Shown here: in pieces, positions 33,785-42,709 of the stretch
How the letters are laid out: every line of letters begins with the position of its first letter
Numbering within the stretch: the stretch's first letter is position 1
Source: Solibacillus cecembensis
GTDB lineage: Bacteria > Bacillota > Bacilli > Bacillales_A > Planococcaceae
Direction of reading: 5' to 3'
NCBI RefSeq assembly: GCF_001439635.1
Contig: NZ_LMBZ01000009.1
Coordinates: 1 to 64,000 of the forward strand
Length of the DNA stretch: 64,000 nt
Notes under the pieces: model-generated
Database searches by the model: none
What the model was told of the DNA's origin: nothing
What the model saw: the letters and a program-made list of their open reading frames with translations, nothing else
Translations under genes and position numbers: made by a program

Positions 33785-33964
33785 CTAATTCTGTTTTCTA
33801 AAATTAGAAACTTTTTTAAGATAATGAAGTCCACCAATTAATATAAATGCGCCTAAAAACTTGTACAGTAGTGTTTGGAATGCTTCATGTTCAATTGAAA
33901 TTGTCATAAAAAAGCAACCTATAAAAATAATAATAAATCCTATGATAGCATTTATAATTTTCAT
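33785..33964 (-). CDS. Small membrane protein, 59 aa
   Basis: ATG at 33964-33962 behind GGGAGGTGTACACTT. The frame begins MKIINAIIGFIIIFIG and ends KKVSNFRKQN. Two hydrophobic helices (about residues 4-22 and 36-48) are joined by a short loop with EHEA; the C-terminus is basic. No family recognised. It is convergent with ppk and shares the terminator hairpin. Confidence 0.65.
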   Translation of the reverse strand: MKIINAIIGFIIIFIGCFFMTISIEHEAFQTLLYKFLGAFILIGGLHYLKKVSNFRKQN

Positions 33965-34082
33965 AAGTGTACACCTCCCTCTAAATTAATCTGCTTTCTA
34001 ATGATGGATTTATTTGTTGGAAGCTTGAAAAATACCGAACTGTAATTAATAATATAAATTTTCAGAAAACTGTAGGTATTTT

Positions 34083-34111
34083 TTGAGTTTTATAGTAAAA
34101 TAAGATAATGA
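34083..34111 (+). promoter_or_regulatory. Candidate promoter of fadH
   Basis: TTGAGT and TAATGA spaced 17 bases, overlapping the FadR-like box. The -10 match is modest. Confidence 0.45.
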
Positions 34112-34126
34112 ATGAGTGTTCATTTT
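34109..34126 (+). promoter_or_regulatory. FadR-like operator upstream of fadH
   Basis: TGAATGA-GTGT-TCATTTT closely matches the Bacillus FadR box (TGAATGA, four bases, TCATTCA). It lies at the presumed transcription start of the fadH gene, where FadR binding would block transcription until long-chain acyl-CoA releases it. Confidence 0.6.
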
Positions 34127-34147
34127 AGGAGAGATGGGGGATTTTCT

Positions 34148-34918
34148 ATGATGTTACAAAATAAGACGATTATTATTACGGGTGGATCAAGTGGGATGGG
34201 TCTTGGTATGGCAAAACAATTTGTAAAAGAAGGTGCAAATGTTGTTATTACAGGTCGTGATCTAGATCGTTTAGCCAATGCTAAGCAGGAAATTCTAGAA
34301 AGTGGTTCAACGATTGAAACATTCCAAATGGATGTACGTGATCCAGACCAAGCACAGGCAATGGTTGATTTTGCGGTTGGGAAATTTGGACGAGTAGATA
34401 GTTTAGTGAATAATGCTGCTGGGAATTTTTTAGTACATGCAGAAAAGTTATCTCCAAATGGATGGAAAGCAGTTATTGATATTGTATTAAATGGCACTTT
34501 TTATTGTTCGTCAGCTGTGGGGCGTTACTGGATCGAAAATGGGATTAAAGGATCTCTATTAAATATGGTTGCCACGTATGCTTGGGGGGCAGGAGCTGGA
34601 GTTATTCATTCTGCTGCTGCAAAAGCAGGGGTGCTGTCCATTACGCGATCACTTGCTGTAGAGTGGGGCGGTCAATATGGAATTCGTGCAAATGCCATTG
34701 CTCCAGGACCAATCGAGCGAACAGGTGGCGCAGATAAATTATGGGAGTCTGAAGAACAAGCAAAGCGCACAATTAATTCGGTACCATTACGTCGTTTAGG
34801 AACACCAGAAGAGATTGCGGATTTAGCCACGTTTATGCTTTCAGATAAGGCCAGTTACTTAAATGGAGAGTGCATCACGCTTGATGGCGGATCCTGGTTA
34901 AATCAATTCCCATTTTAA
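34148..34918 (+). CDS. fadH: 2,4-dienoyl-CoA reductase, short-chain dehydrogenase family
   Basis: 256 aa from the ATG after GGGGGATTTTCT. SDR features: cofactor motif TGGSSGMGLGMA, NAG-type motif NNAAGNF, and the PGPIERTGGADKLW segment. The catalytic Tyr/Lys pair is altered as in decr-type SDRs (HSAAAKAGV, lacking the YxxxK Tyr). It reduces 2,4-dienoyl-CoA during beta-oxidation of unsaturated fatty acids. The match to B. subtilis FadH (YkuF) and the FadR-like box agree. A small membrane protein gene follows at about 84 bases. Confidence 0.85.
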   Translation: MMLQNKTIIITGGSSGMGLGMAKQFVKEGANVVITGRDLDRLANAKQEILESGSTIETFQMDVRDPDQAQAMVDFAVGKFGRVDSLVNNAAGNFLVHAEKLSPNGWKAVIDIVLNGTFYCSSAVGRYWIENGIKGSLLNMVATYAWGAGAGVIHSAAAKAGVLSITRSLAVEWGGQYGIRANAIAPGPIERTGGADKLWESEEQAKRTINSVPLRRLGTPEEIADLATFMLSDKASYLNGECITLDGGSWLNQFPF

Positions 34919-35001
34919 GAATCAATTAATTGACTAAGGAATAATAATAGCGGGAATGCCACATACTAGTTGTACTGCAAAAGGGGGCGGTTTCGATAGG
35001 T

Positions 35002-35232
35002 ATGTGGTTATACCCAACGATTTTTGTATGTGTCATTCTATGTATAGTAGGTTACTGGCTTACTGTACGAGTGGGACATGGTATTGAAAAAGATGGCCAA
35101 GAAAGAGATTCGGATATTCCAGAGCCAATTATGGAGCATCCATTTTTATTGAATCCAATTATTTTGTCTTACATCATTTTTGGTTTATTTACAGGGTCCA
35201 TTATCTTTTATTATTGGGCAAAAGGTTGGTAA
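35002..35232 (+). CDS. Small two-helix membrane protein, 76 aa
   Basis: ATG behind AAGGGGGCGGTTTCGATAGGT. Two hydrophobic helices (about residues 3-22 and 51-72) flank a charged loop GIEKDGQERDSDIPEP. No family recognised. It follows fadH on the same strand and may be co-transcribed; a terminator lies just after it. Confidence 0.65.
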   Translation: MWLYPTIFVCVILCIVGYWLTVRVGHGIEKDGQERDSDIPEPIMEHPFLLNPIILSYIIFGLFTGSIIFYYWAKGW

Positions 35233-35237
35233 AGCAT

Positions 35238-35281
35238 ACGTAACAAGACGAGAATTTCTTTTCGTTTTGTTGCGTTTTTAT
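35238..35281 (+). terminator. Terminator after the small membrane protein
   Basis: ACGTAACAA..ACGA..AA pairs with TT..TCGT..TTGTTGCGT, followed by TTTTATTTT. Confidence 0.7.
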
Positions 35282-35633
35282 TTTGGCGTGTCTGGTATGA
35301 CTTAGTACCTTACTCATCTTTTTAAAACACTAGGCAGCATTCATGGTCAAAAAATTGGCAATTATGTTATGATAGAAGTAAGCAAATAGATGCTGTGTCA
35401 TTTTTTAGCGAGCATTACGGATTCGGTATGAAATTTTTTGAGTACCTTACGTCTTTGTGACAACAGCTAACTGACCTATATCATGTAAGTTAAAGCACAA
35501 AGCCGAATCCAACCGCATAATTGATTTGATTTTTAAAAGTCGCAGTATTTTCTAGGGAAATTTGTCGACGATGATCCCTTAGCTTACTTAGTGTTTACTG
35601 CCCGTTATAAGCGGCATAAAGGAGTAGAAGATC
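35282..35633. other. Gap with a degenerate repeat copy
   Basis: About 350 bases between the terminator and darB. It contains a diverged copy of the dispersed hairpin repeat (35418-35526). The promoter of darB should lie to its right, but none is convincing by eye. Confidence 0.45.
35418..35526. repeat. Dispersed hairpin repeat, copy D (diverged)
   Basis: The stem is CGGATTCGG (35418-35426) with GCCGAATCC (35502-35510). The inside shares ACGTCTTTGTGACAAC then AGCTAACTGACC with copy C (GACGTCAC..GTGACAACGGCTGACTGACC). The end AACCGCATAATTGAT corresponds to GACGCAATTAC..AATTGAT. The outer stem bases differ from copies A-C on both sides in a compensating way. Confidence 0.55.
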
Positions 35634-36077
35634 ATGATTTCAATTAACAACAGAGCTTTATTAGATATGCCTATTAGTGAATTTATTATTTCTTCTGAAA
35701 AAGTAGCACATGTACAAAGTGGAAATAGTGCAGAGCATGCCTTACTTGTGCTAACGAAAACAGGCTATTCTTCCATTCCTGTTTTGGATATGAAATACCG
35801 ATTACAAGGTTTATTAAGCACAAAGATGATAACAGAAGCCATTTTAGGTTTAGAGCGAATTGAATATGAAAAATTATCAGATATTCGAGTAGATGAGGTA
35901 ATGGATCCAAAGGTTACGTATTTAAAGTTGTCAGATACATTTCAGCGTGCACTTGATTTAGTCATTAACCATGCCTTTTTATGTGTTGTGGATGAGGATG
36001 GCACATTTGTTGGAATTATGACGCGACGAATTATTTTGAAACAATTAAAAAAATATATTTATCAGCATAATGCATAG
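35634..36077 (+). CDS. darB: CBS-domain c-di-AMP-binding protein DarB (CbpB)
   Basis: 147 aa, the length I recall for B. subtilis DarB/YkuL, with two CBS domains (about residues 15-70 and 85-140). Matching blocks include SEKVAHVQSGNSAEHALLVLTKTGYSSIPVLD and TRRIILKQLKKYI. In B. subtilis DarB binds c-di-AMP; the free protein activates the (p)ppGpp synthetase Rel and pyruvate carboxylase, linking potassium status to the stringent response. The next gene is ccpC, as in the B. subtilis ykuL-ykuM order. Confidence 0.9.
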   Translation: MISINNRALLDMPISEFIISSEKVAHVQSGNSAEHALLVLTKTGYSSIPVLDMKYRLQGLLSTKMITEAILGLERIEYEKLSDIRVDEVMDPKVTYLKLSDTFQRALDLVINHAFLCVVDEDGTFVGIMTRRIILKQLKKYIYQHNA

Positions 36078-36157
36078 ATAGTATGAGTCGGCAAAGTCCA
36101 ATAAGGGATTTTGTCGATTTTTTAACGACAAGTATGACATGCATTGGAGGAACCGTG

Positions 36158-37057
36158 ATGACTGTAACAGAGGCAGAAATTTTAAAAATTTTAGCCGAGG
36201 AAAGAAATATGCGAAAAGCGGCAGAGCGATTATTTTTGACACAGCCGGCTTTATCGCAGCGTTTACAATCGATTGAGAAGGACTGGGGGGCACAGCTATT
36301 TATACGCTCGCAAAAGGGATTAACCCCGACACCAGCGGGAGAACTAGTCATCCAATACTCAAATGAAATCATTGTAAAGCAAGAGGAAGTATTTGAAACG
36401 ATTCAAGCACTCAATTCAAAGGTTCATGGGACATTGAAAATTGCTTGTGCATCGATTGTTGGACAAAACTGGCTGCCAAAAGTGTTGAAGGATTTTGTGA
36501 CGAAATATCCTGATGCCAAAATTTCATTAATGACGGGCTGGAGTTCTGAAATTGTGAAGGCACTCTATGAAGGAGAGGCACATGTTGGAATTGTCCGCGG
36601 TCAAGCCGATTGGAAAGGTAAAAAAATTCATTTATTCCGCGATATGATGTATTTAGTGGATAAGGAATTAGCGGATATAGAAGATATACTGACGTCAGAT
36701 CGCCCGTTCATCCAATTTAAAAGTGATTCCGATTATTATCAAGAAATTCAGCAATGGTGGCAGCGACATTTTAATCACAATCCGAAGCATCAGATTATTG
36801 TCGACCAAATCGAAACGTGCAAACAAATGGCCGTTAACGGAATAGGCTATGCCATTTTGCCATCTATTACACTAAACGGAGAAGAAAAGGTCAATAAAAT
36901 TCCATTAACGAATTCAGAAAAGGACCATGGGCTTACACGTGATACATGGCTCATTGGCTATGACTCGTCCTTTGAATTGCGTCAAGTCGAGGCTTTTGTC
37001 GATGTTGTGCAAGACCATGCAAGATGCTTATATGATTATTCTAATGGCGAATCTTAG
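36158..37057 (+). CDS. ccpC: LysR-type regulator CcpC
   Basis: 299 aa from MTVTEAEILKIL, whose site is GGAGG; GTG at 36155 is an alternative, and the frame from 36083 is a non-coding extension. The N-terminal LysR helix-turn-helix is AEERNMRKAAERLFLTQPALSQRLQSIEK. The remaining ~220 residues are the periplasmic-binding-like effector domain. Strong resemblance to B. subtilis CcpC, which represses citrate synthase and aconitase genes and responds to citrate. Position after darB supports it. Confidence 0.88.
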   Translation: MTVTEAEILKILAEERNMRKAAERLFLTQPALSQRLQSIEKDWGAQLFIRSQKGLTPTPAGELVIQYSNEIIVKQEEVFETIQALNSKVHGTLKIACASIVGQNWLPKVLKDFVTKYPDAKISLMTGWSSEIVKALYEGEAHVGIVRGQADWKGKKIHLFRDMMYLVDKELADIEDILTSDRPFIQFKSDSDYYQEIQQWWQRHFNHNPKHQIIVDQIETCKQMAVNGIGYAILPSITLNGEEKVNKIPLTNSEKDHGLTRDTWLIGYDSSFELRQVEAFVDVVQDHARCLYDYSNGES

Positions 37058-37082
37058 TAATAAACTATTATATAAAAAAATA

Positions 37083-37117
37083 AAAGTTATCTGTTTAGCG
37101 AATGTTGTTAAACGGGT
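37083..37117 (+). terminator. Terminator of ccpC
   Basis: AAGTTA.C.GTTTA pairs with TAAAC.G.TAACTT, followed by TTTTTTT. Confidence 0.7.
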
Positions 37118-37171
37118 AACTTTTTTTAGAGGGAAAAATAGATTAATGTCATTTTAAATTTTTGATTATTC

Positions 37172-37201
37172 TGGAACTTTACATTGCAAATTTCGTACAA
37201 T
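37172..37201 (+). promoter_or_regulatory. Candidate promoter of the ABC operon
   Basis: TGGAAC and TACAAT with an 18-base spacer, about 20 bases before the ATG at 37223, leaving a very short leader. Confidence 0.4.
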
Positions 37202-37222
37202 GAAAGAGAGAGGTGGGTTTGT

Positions 37223-39526
37223 ATGAAGAAAATGATGACCTGTATTATCCTATTAATTTGCCTAATTCCATCCTTAAATGCAGCGGCCGAAGTTTCAATT
37301 ACAGCTGAATATGGTTTGCAAGGACAAGGGAAATTTGATCGACCGATTGCTGTCACATTGACACTTCAAAATGATGAAACACCATTTGAAGGGGAGCTTG
37401 TCACGACATATCCAGCTAATTATATGCTGCAAACAGGGCAAGTCATCCCATTAAAGCTTGCGCCACATGAAAAGCTAATAAAACAGTTTTATATGGGAAG
37501 CTATCCGTATGAACTCTACTCGGATAATGAAAAGCGATTTGTTCAGTTGTATGAAGGTAGTGTTGAAAATGGGAAAAAGGTGGAGCATTTTCAATTTGAA
37601 AATAGAAAGCCAAATTTATTCGAGTATGAGACACATGTTGTCGGCGTTTTTAGCTATCCACAAGTAGCACAAGCATTGCAAAAATTGCGGACGATTGAAA
37701 AAGGAAGATTATTGGAAGTAGAAACCTATCCATTGATGACGGCGGACTTGGTCACTGATATTCGTTCCATAGACTTTATAAATACGATTGTTTTGACAGA
37801 TCCACTGAAAATGATAGAGCAGGACCAATTTGATATTTTAATTGAATGGATGAAACAGGGAGGACAGCTTGTTGTACAAGAGGATGTCACTTTTACACCA
37901 CTCGCTTCTTATGCAGCTTTGCAAGCAACAGGGGGAACTTCCGAAATTAGTCCAACACAATTAACAGATTTTACGGGCGAGGGTAAATTTACAAATCCAA
38001 TGTCAATTCGAACGAGTGAATTGATGCCGAAAGCTCAAGCGATTGAGGTAAATGGTCAACTGATTGCGGCTAAACAAAAGGTCGGAAGCGGTATGCTTAT
38101 TCAAACAGCATTCTCATTGACGGATTCAACTTTAATCGAAATAGACGGCTTTGCAAACTTATTTGCCAAATTAATCGACTTCCAAAATAAAGAAATGTAC
38201 AAATCCTCGATTGACGATGAAATAGTAAATCAAGTTGTCCCAGTGAATGAGCTATTCCCAGCCTTTCAATTTTCGACGTGGATTATTATTAGTGTGTTTG
38301 CGCTTTATATTTTAATAATAAGTCCAGTTATCTATTTTTTACTCAAACGAAAAGATAAAAGAGAGCATGCATGGTGGATTATACCGACCATTTCCATTGT
38401 GTTTTCAATCATGCTTTTCCTAGTAGGTGCGCGAGATCGCCTTGCCCAACCTCAAATTCAGCAAAGCGCGGTAATTAAAATAGGAAATGAGATAGACCAA
38501 CAGTATTTCACACAATCTTTGCTAACAAATAAACGAGGCGATTATACGTTTGAATTAGCAAATGGTATTGAGGCCACTGCTTACAATAGTCGGATGTCGA
38601 ATCGGACGGATTTCCAAAAAGGGCAATGGAGTTATGTGAAGCAAAATGAGTTTGTTATGAAAAATGTTGCGTATTGGGATGTTGAAACGATTGTAGGAAA
38701 AGGCCCGATTGAAGTAGGGCAATTTAAGCTAAATATGACGAACGATAACGGGATTTTGACTGGGACCATTACGAATGAATTACAGATAGATGTAACAGAT
38801 GTACAGCTTTGGACGGGGACGAATTTTATTTCTATTGGAAATTTAAAACAGGGTGAAAAGCGAAAGATTGAAGAAAAAGTCCCGACAACGCTATTATTAC
38901 CAGTAGCGCAGCCAATAATGGACTACACTGCACCAACGCCAGAAACAATCGATAAAGTGTGGAAAGACCGACTGAATGCTCTCGCCTATTCGACCCTTTC
39001 AACAGAGGATGCACCTGCTATTATTGCACGTGCAAATAATGTACCACTCGGCGCTAAATTATCGCAAAAGGCACAAGTTACTTCAAACGTATTAATTGTT
39101 CAGCCGATTCATGATGTACTCACAAATCTGTCGGATGAAATTACGTTAACGAATGAAGCGTTTAACATGAGCTATTCAGAAACACTTTACGGTGGGATAA
39201 AGGAACAATTCAACTCATCTATGCAAGATGTTTATTTAGCTCCGGGTACGTATGATGTGTCATATCGTCTATCATTGCCAATTCAAAATATGGCAATGGA
39301 TTGGTCAAGTTTGCACTATAAAACGGAACATCCAATAATGCGTGCAACTATATATAATGTGGAAACGGAGCAGTTCGAGCCAGTAAATACAAACTTTTCA
39401 ACAGAAAATGTCCAGTCCTATTTAAATGATGGAGAAATAATTGTTCAATGGGAAGTTAGCGAAGGGGGCAATTTGGAACTACTAAACTTGCCTGAAATCA
39501 CGCTGAAAGGAGGGCGACAACAATGA
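37223..39526 (+). CDS. Large membrane-anchored exported protein of an ABC operon
   Basis: 767 aa from MKKMMTCIIL behind GAGAGAGGTGGG. A signal peptide (cut after NAAAE) leads to an extracellular region of about 330 residues with beta-rich and Rossmann-like parts (IDFINTIVLTDP, WMKQGGQLVVQED). Two membrane helices follow (STWIIISVFALYILIISPVIYFLLK, then WWIIPTISIVFSIMLFLVG), then a second extracellular domain of ~340 residues. It overlaps the ABC ATPase start by four bases (ATGA), so the three genes work together. I know no characterised homologue; it may be a substrate-handling or anchoring subunit of the transporter. Confidence 0.7.
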   Translation: MKKMMTCIILLICLIPSLNAAAEVSITAEYGLQGQGKFDRPIAVTLTLQNDETPFEGELVTTYPANYMLQTGQVIPLKLAPHEKLIKQFYMGSYPYELYSDNEKRFVQLYEGSVENGKKVEHFQFENRKPNLFEYETHVVGVFSYPQVAQALQKLRTIEKGRLLEVETYPLMTADLVTDIRSIDFINTIVLTDPLKMIEQDQFDILIEWMKQGGQLVVQEDVTFTPLASYAALQATGGTSEISPTQLTDFTGEGKFTNPMSIRTSELMPKAQAIEVNGQLIAAKQKVGSGMLIQTAFSLTDSTLIEIDGFANLFAKLIDFQNKEMYKSSIDDEIVNQVVPVNELFPAFQFSTWIIISVFALYILIISPVIYFLLKRKDKREHAWWIIPTISIVFSIMLFLVGARDRLAQPQIQQSAVIKIGNEIDQQYFTQSLLTNKRGDYTFELANGIEATAYNSRMSNRTDFQKGQWSYVKQNEFVMKNVAYWDVETIVGKGPIEVGQFKLNMTNDNGILTGTITNELQIDVTDVQLWTGTNFISIGNLKQGEKRKIEEKVPTTLLLPVAQPIMDYTAPTPETIDKVWKDRLNALAYSTLSTEDAPAIIARANNVPLGAKLSQKAQVTSNVLIVQPIHDVLTNLSDEITLTNEAFNMSYSETLYGGIKEQFNSSMQDVYLAPGTYDVSYRLSLPIQNMAMDWSSLHYKTEHPIMRATIYNVETEQFEPVNTNFSTENVQSYLNDGEIIVQWEVSEGGNLELLNLPEITLKGGRQQ

Positions 39527-40470
39527 TTGAATTTCAGCAACTGACAAAAAACTATGGGCAATTAAAAGCACTAAATGAATTGTCCTTAACGATTAAAAAA
39601 GGAACGATCTTTGGTTTTGTTGGAGCAAATGGTGCGGGGAAATCAACGGCTTTTTCAATTCTTGCAACGTTACTAAGCCCAACTTCTGGCGACATTTTAG
39701 TAAACGGAAAAAGCGTTGTGCAAAATCCGCATGAAGTACGTGCCCAAATTGGTTACATGCCAGACTTTTTTGGTGTGTATGACCAATTAAAAGCCGAGGA
39801 ATATTTAGACTTTTACGGGGCGGCTTATGGAATGCCTGCAAAGTTACGCCAGCAAAAAATTACGGATCTATTAGCGCTCGTTCGCCTTACTGATAAACGC
39901 GATCAATATGTAGATGACTTATCAAGAGGGATGAAGCAACGTTTATGTTTAGCGCGAACGTTAATGCATGACCCAGACATTTTAATTTTAGATGAACCTG
40001 CTTCTGGATTAGATCCACGTGCACGGGTAGAAATGCGTGATATTTTAAAGGATTTAAAAGGACTTGGAAAAACGATTCTTATATCCTCACATATTTTGCC
40101 TGAGCTCGCAGAAATTTGTGATGAAATTGGGGTATTGGATAGCGGAAAATTAATTGCAAGTGGCAATATACTTGAAATTCAAGCACAGCTACAAGGGGAT
40201 AAGTTTATAACGGTAAAAGTGCTAGGAGATGTAAACGTTGCACAGCAATTTTTCTTACAGCAGCAAGTGGAGCATATAGAAAAAAATGATTTTGAAAATA
40301 GCGTAACTTTTGTATTTAATGGGGATGATGTGATGCAGGCGAACTTATTAAAGGCAGCCATTGATGCGGGGATTCAAGTGACGGCATTTGAAGTAGAAGA
40401 TAAAAACTTGGAAGATGTCTTTATGGTCATTACCGAGGAGGTAGCAAAGCATGAATCAAAAACCGTTTAA
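39523..40470 (+). CDS. ABC transporter ATP-binding protein, ABC-2 type
   Basis: 315 aa. Walker A GANGAGKST, signature LSRGMKQRLCLARTL, Walker B ILILDEPASGLD, switch His SSHI. The C-terminal ~90 residues are the extra domain usual in ABC-2 exporter ATPases (NatA type). It is coupled at both ends: an ATGA overlap with the gene before and a 20-base overlap with the permease gene after. Substrate unknown. Confidence 0.88.
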   Translation: MIEFQQLTKNYGQLKALNELSLTIKKGTIFGFVGANGAGKSTAFSILATLLSPTSGDILVNGKSVVQNPHEVRAQIGYMPDFFGVYDQLKAEEYLDFYGAAYGMPAKLRQQKITDLLALVRLTDKRDQYVDDLSRGMKQRLCLARTLMHDPDILILDEPASGLDPRARVEMRDILKDLKGLGKTILISSHILPELAEICDEIGVLDSGKLIASGNILEIQAQLQGDKFITVKVLGDVNVAQQFFLQQQVEHIEKNDFENSVTFVFNGDDVMQANLLKAAIDAGIQVTAFEVEDKNLEDVFMVITEEVAKHESKTV

Positions 40471-41269
40471 TCCAGTATTGTTGAAGGAGTTAAAACTACG
40501 CTTTCGCAATGCCAAAAGCTTTTCCAGTATTGCTTTTTATTTAATCGCGTTAACATTATTCATCGTTGCCTTTTTTAATTTGATGACGGGCTATACAGCA
40601 AGTGGATTTTTTCAGCCATCGGAAAGCTTTTTATTATTTGCTTGTTTAACCGTGTTACAAATGGGGCTTATTTTATTTATTGCCCCAGCGTTAACGGCGG
40701 GAGCCATAAGTACCGAAAGAGAAAAGCAAACATTAAATATTTTATTGACGACGACGCAAACATCAGCACAAATTATTATTGGTAAATTAATGGCATCATT
40801 AGCCTTTTTAATCGTTATTTTACTGGCGACGTTACCGTTATACAGCATCGTATTTCTTTTTGGTGGCGTCTCTCCAAGCATGGTAGTAGCGGTATTCTTG
40901 CTCTTTATTTTAACGGTTTTTGCATTGGGAAGCGTCGGAATTATGTTTTCGACGATTACTAAAAAAACGATTGTTTCCATGATCACTACTTATGGGGTAG
41001 CAATTTTCTTCGCTTTCTTTACGTTTCTATTCTTTTTAGTAGGTGTAGTGAATGGTTTAGAAAGTGGATTATTGGCCATTTCGTATGTATGGATTAGCTT
41101 AAATCCATTTGCAGTAGCGCTCAGTGTCATTTCTCCAGACATTGCACTTGGAATTAGTGAAACGACGAAAATTGAACTTAGCCCTGTATGGATTTATGTG
41201 ATTGGCTATAGTGGAATCGGGTTATTAAGTTTAGCCATTGCGATAAAAAAATTAAGAGCAACTCATTAA
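40451..41269 (+). CDS. ABC-2 type transporter permease
   Basis: 272 aa with six membrane helices. The pattern ALTAGAISTEREKQTLNILLTT after helix 2 is the typical cytosolic coupling segment of ABC-2 permeases (AIstEKE-type). ATG behind GAGGAGGTAGCAAAGC. It completes a three-gene operon with the ATPase and the large exported protein and is followed by a strong hairpin. Confidence 0.87.
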   Translation: MNQKPFNPVLLKELKLRFRNAKSFSSIAFYLIALTLFIVAFFNLMTGYTASGFFQPSESFLLFACLTVLQMGLILFIAPALTAGAISTEREKQTLNILLTTTQTSAQIIIGKLMASLAFLIVILLATLPLYSIVFLFGGVSPSMVVAVFLLFILTVFALGSVGIMFSTITKKTIVSMITTYGVAIFFAFFTFLFFLVGVVNGLESGLLAISYVWISLNPFAVALSVISPDIALGISETTKIELSPVWIYVIGYSGIGLLSLAIAIKKLRATH

Positions 41270-41271
41270 TA

Positions 41272-41312
41272 AAAGCTGTCCCTAGTGTTCATTTGCACTG
41301 GGGACAGCTTAA
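41272..41312. terminator. Bidirectional terminator between convergent operons
   Basis: AAGCTGTCCC.AGTG pairs with CACT.GGGGACAGCTT. The minus-strand MFS gene ends at 41318. Confidence 0.75.
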
Positions 41313-41317
41313 TTTGT

Positions 41318-42502
41318 TTATGATGCTTTCATTAAGTGCGGTGCTTTTTTGGAAGTCCACATAAAAGCGAGTATGAAGCAACCGACTAAAATAACGAAGC
41401 CTAAATAATAAGGAGCTTCTGAATTCCATTCGAATAAAATACCTGCAAGTGCTGGACCGAACATATTTCCTAAGCTCATATATGCATTGTTCATCCCAGC
41501 AGCAAAACCTTGTTCAGTACCCGCCATTTTTGAAATAAGTGTATTAACGGCTGGTCGAATAAATGTTGTTGCAATCGAGAACAATGTAGCTACGGTTAGA
41601 ATGATAAAGAAACCATTTACGAAAATAATCAGTAACATTGTAATTGCAGCCAGTAATAAATTAACTAAAATGACTTTCATTTCTCCAAAACGTTTGAACA
41701 AAATATTGATGACATACATTTGTAAAATAACGCCGGCAAATCCGCCAACCGTTAAAATAATCGCGATATCAGTAGGTGTATAGTTAAACACCTTATCTAA
41801 ATAAAGAGAGAGCGTCGTTTGGAAATTAGCGATACCAAAGCTAAATGTAAAGACTACGAGTAAAAATACAAAATAAGACGTTTTGAATGAACGTGCTAGT
41901 TGTTTGACGAGATTTTCACGTGGGGCCTTATTCGCGACGGTACTTTTAATGTTTGGTAAATAAATGGCAGATAAAATGGCTGCTGCAAACGCCACCGTAC
42001 CAGCTAAATAAAATGGGAAAGTTAAATTGATATTTCCTAATAAACCACCGACTCCAGGTCCAATCATAAATCCAAGAGACATAGAAGCGCCGATCATGCC
42101 CATTCCCTTTCCGCGTTCTTCAAAGGTTGTGATATCTGCAACGAATGCCATAATTGGAGGCATTATGAAAGCAGCGCCTGCACCACTTAAGAAGCGAGCT
42201 AAAAATAATACCCATACTTCGGTTGCGAAACCGAATAATAGTTGGGAGAAACCATACACAACGAGTCCTGAAATAATAAAGATTTTTCGTCCGTGGCGGT
42301 CTGATAAATCGCCTGCCACAGGTGAAAGTAAAAATTGTGCCAGTGCAAATCCAGCAACTAAAAATCCGAGCACTTGACCACCTACGCCAAAAACGTGTAA
42401 ATAGGCAGGCATGACGGGAATAATGATGCCGATCCCGCCCATCGTAATAAACATATTAAACATTAATAAATAGAGTACAATTTTATTTGATTTTTGTTCC
42501 AT
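41318..42502 (-). CDS. MFS multidrug efflux-type transporter
   Basis: 394 aa with 12 membrane helices. The loop 2-3 signature GDLSDRHGRKIFIISG (motif A) and the antiporter motif C in helix 5 (GMIGASMSLGFMIGPGVGGLLG) place it with drug:H+ antiporters of the NorA/Bmr/Blt group. Energy comes from the proton gradient. Monocistronic; no regulator is adjacent. Substrate range cannot be read from sequence. The ribosome binding site GAAGGGTAGG is moderate. Confidence 0.85.
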   Translation of the reverse strand: MEQKSNKIVLYLLMFNMFITMGGIGIIIPVMPAYLHVFGVGGQVLGFLVAGFALAQFLLSPVAGDLSDRHGRKIFIISGLVVYGFSQLLFGFATEVWVLFLARFLSGAGAAFIMPPIMAFVADITTFEERGKGMGMIGASMSLGFMIGPGVGGLLGNINLTFPFYLAGTVAFAAAILSAIYLPNIKSTVANKAPRENLVKQLARSFKTSYFVFLLVVFTFSFGIANFQTTLSLYLDKVFNYTPTDIAIILTVGGFAGVILQMYVINILFKRFGEMKVILVNLLLAAITMLLIIFVNGFFIILTVATLFSIATTFIRPAVNTLISKMAGTEQGFAAGMNNAYMSLGNMFGPALAGILFEWNSEAPYYLGFVILVGCFILAFMWTSKKAPHLMKAS

Positions 42503-42651
42503 CTAGAGCCTACCCTTCTATCAAAATATTTCGATTTCTGAAATGTATATTGATTAATATTCATATTGTACCTGTATTCGTGATAAAAATCACCTTTTCT
42601 TTGAAGTTCACAACAGGTTACAGAAGATAAATGCTCCTAGGAAGTAAGGCA

Positions 42652-42700
42652 AACAAAAAAACTACTGCACAAGTTATATGATATAACTTTGTGCGGTAGC
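42652..42700 (-). terminator. Terminator of the M15 peptidase gene
   Basis: CTACCGCAC.AAGTTATAT pairs with ATATAACTTGTGCAGTAG on the minus strand, followed by TTTTTTTG. Confidence 0.85.
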
Positions 42701-42709
42701 TAATATAAA

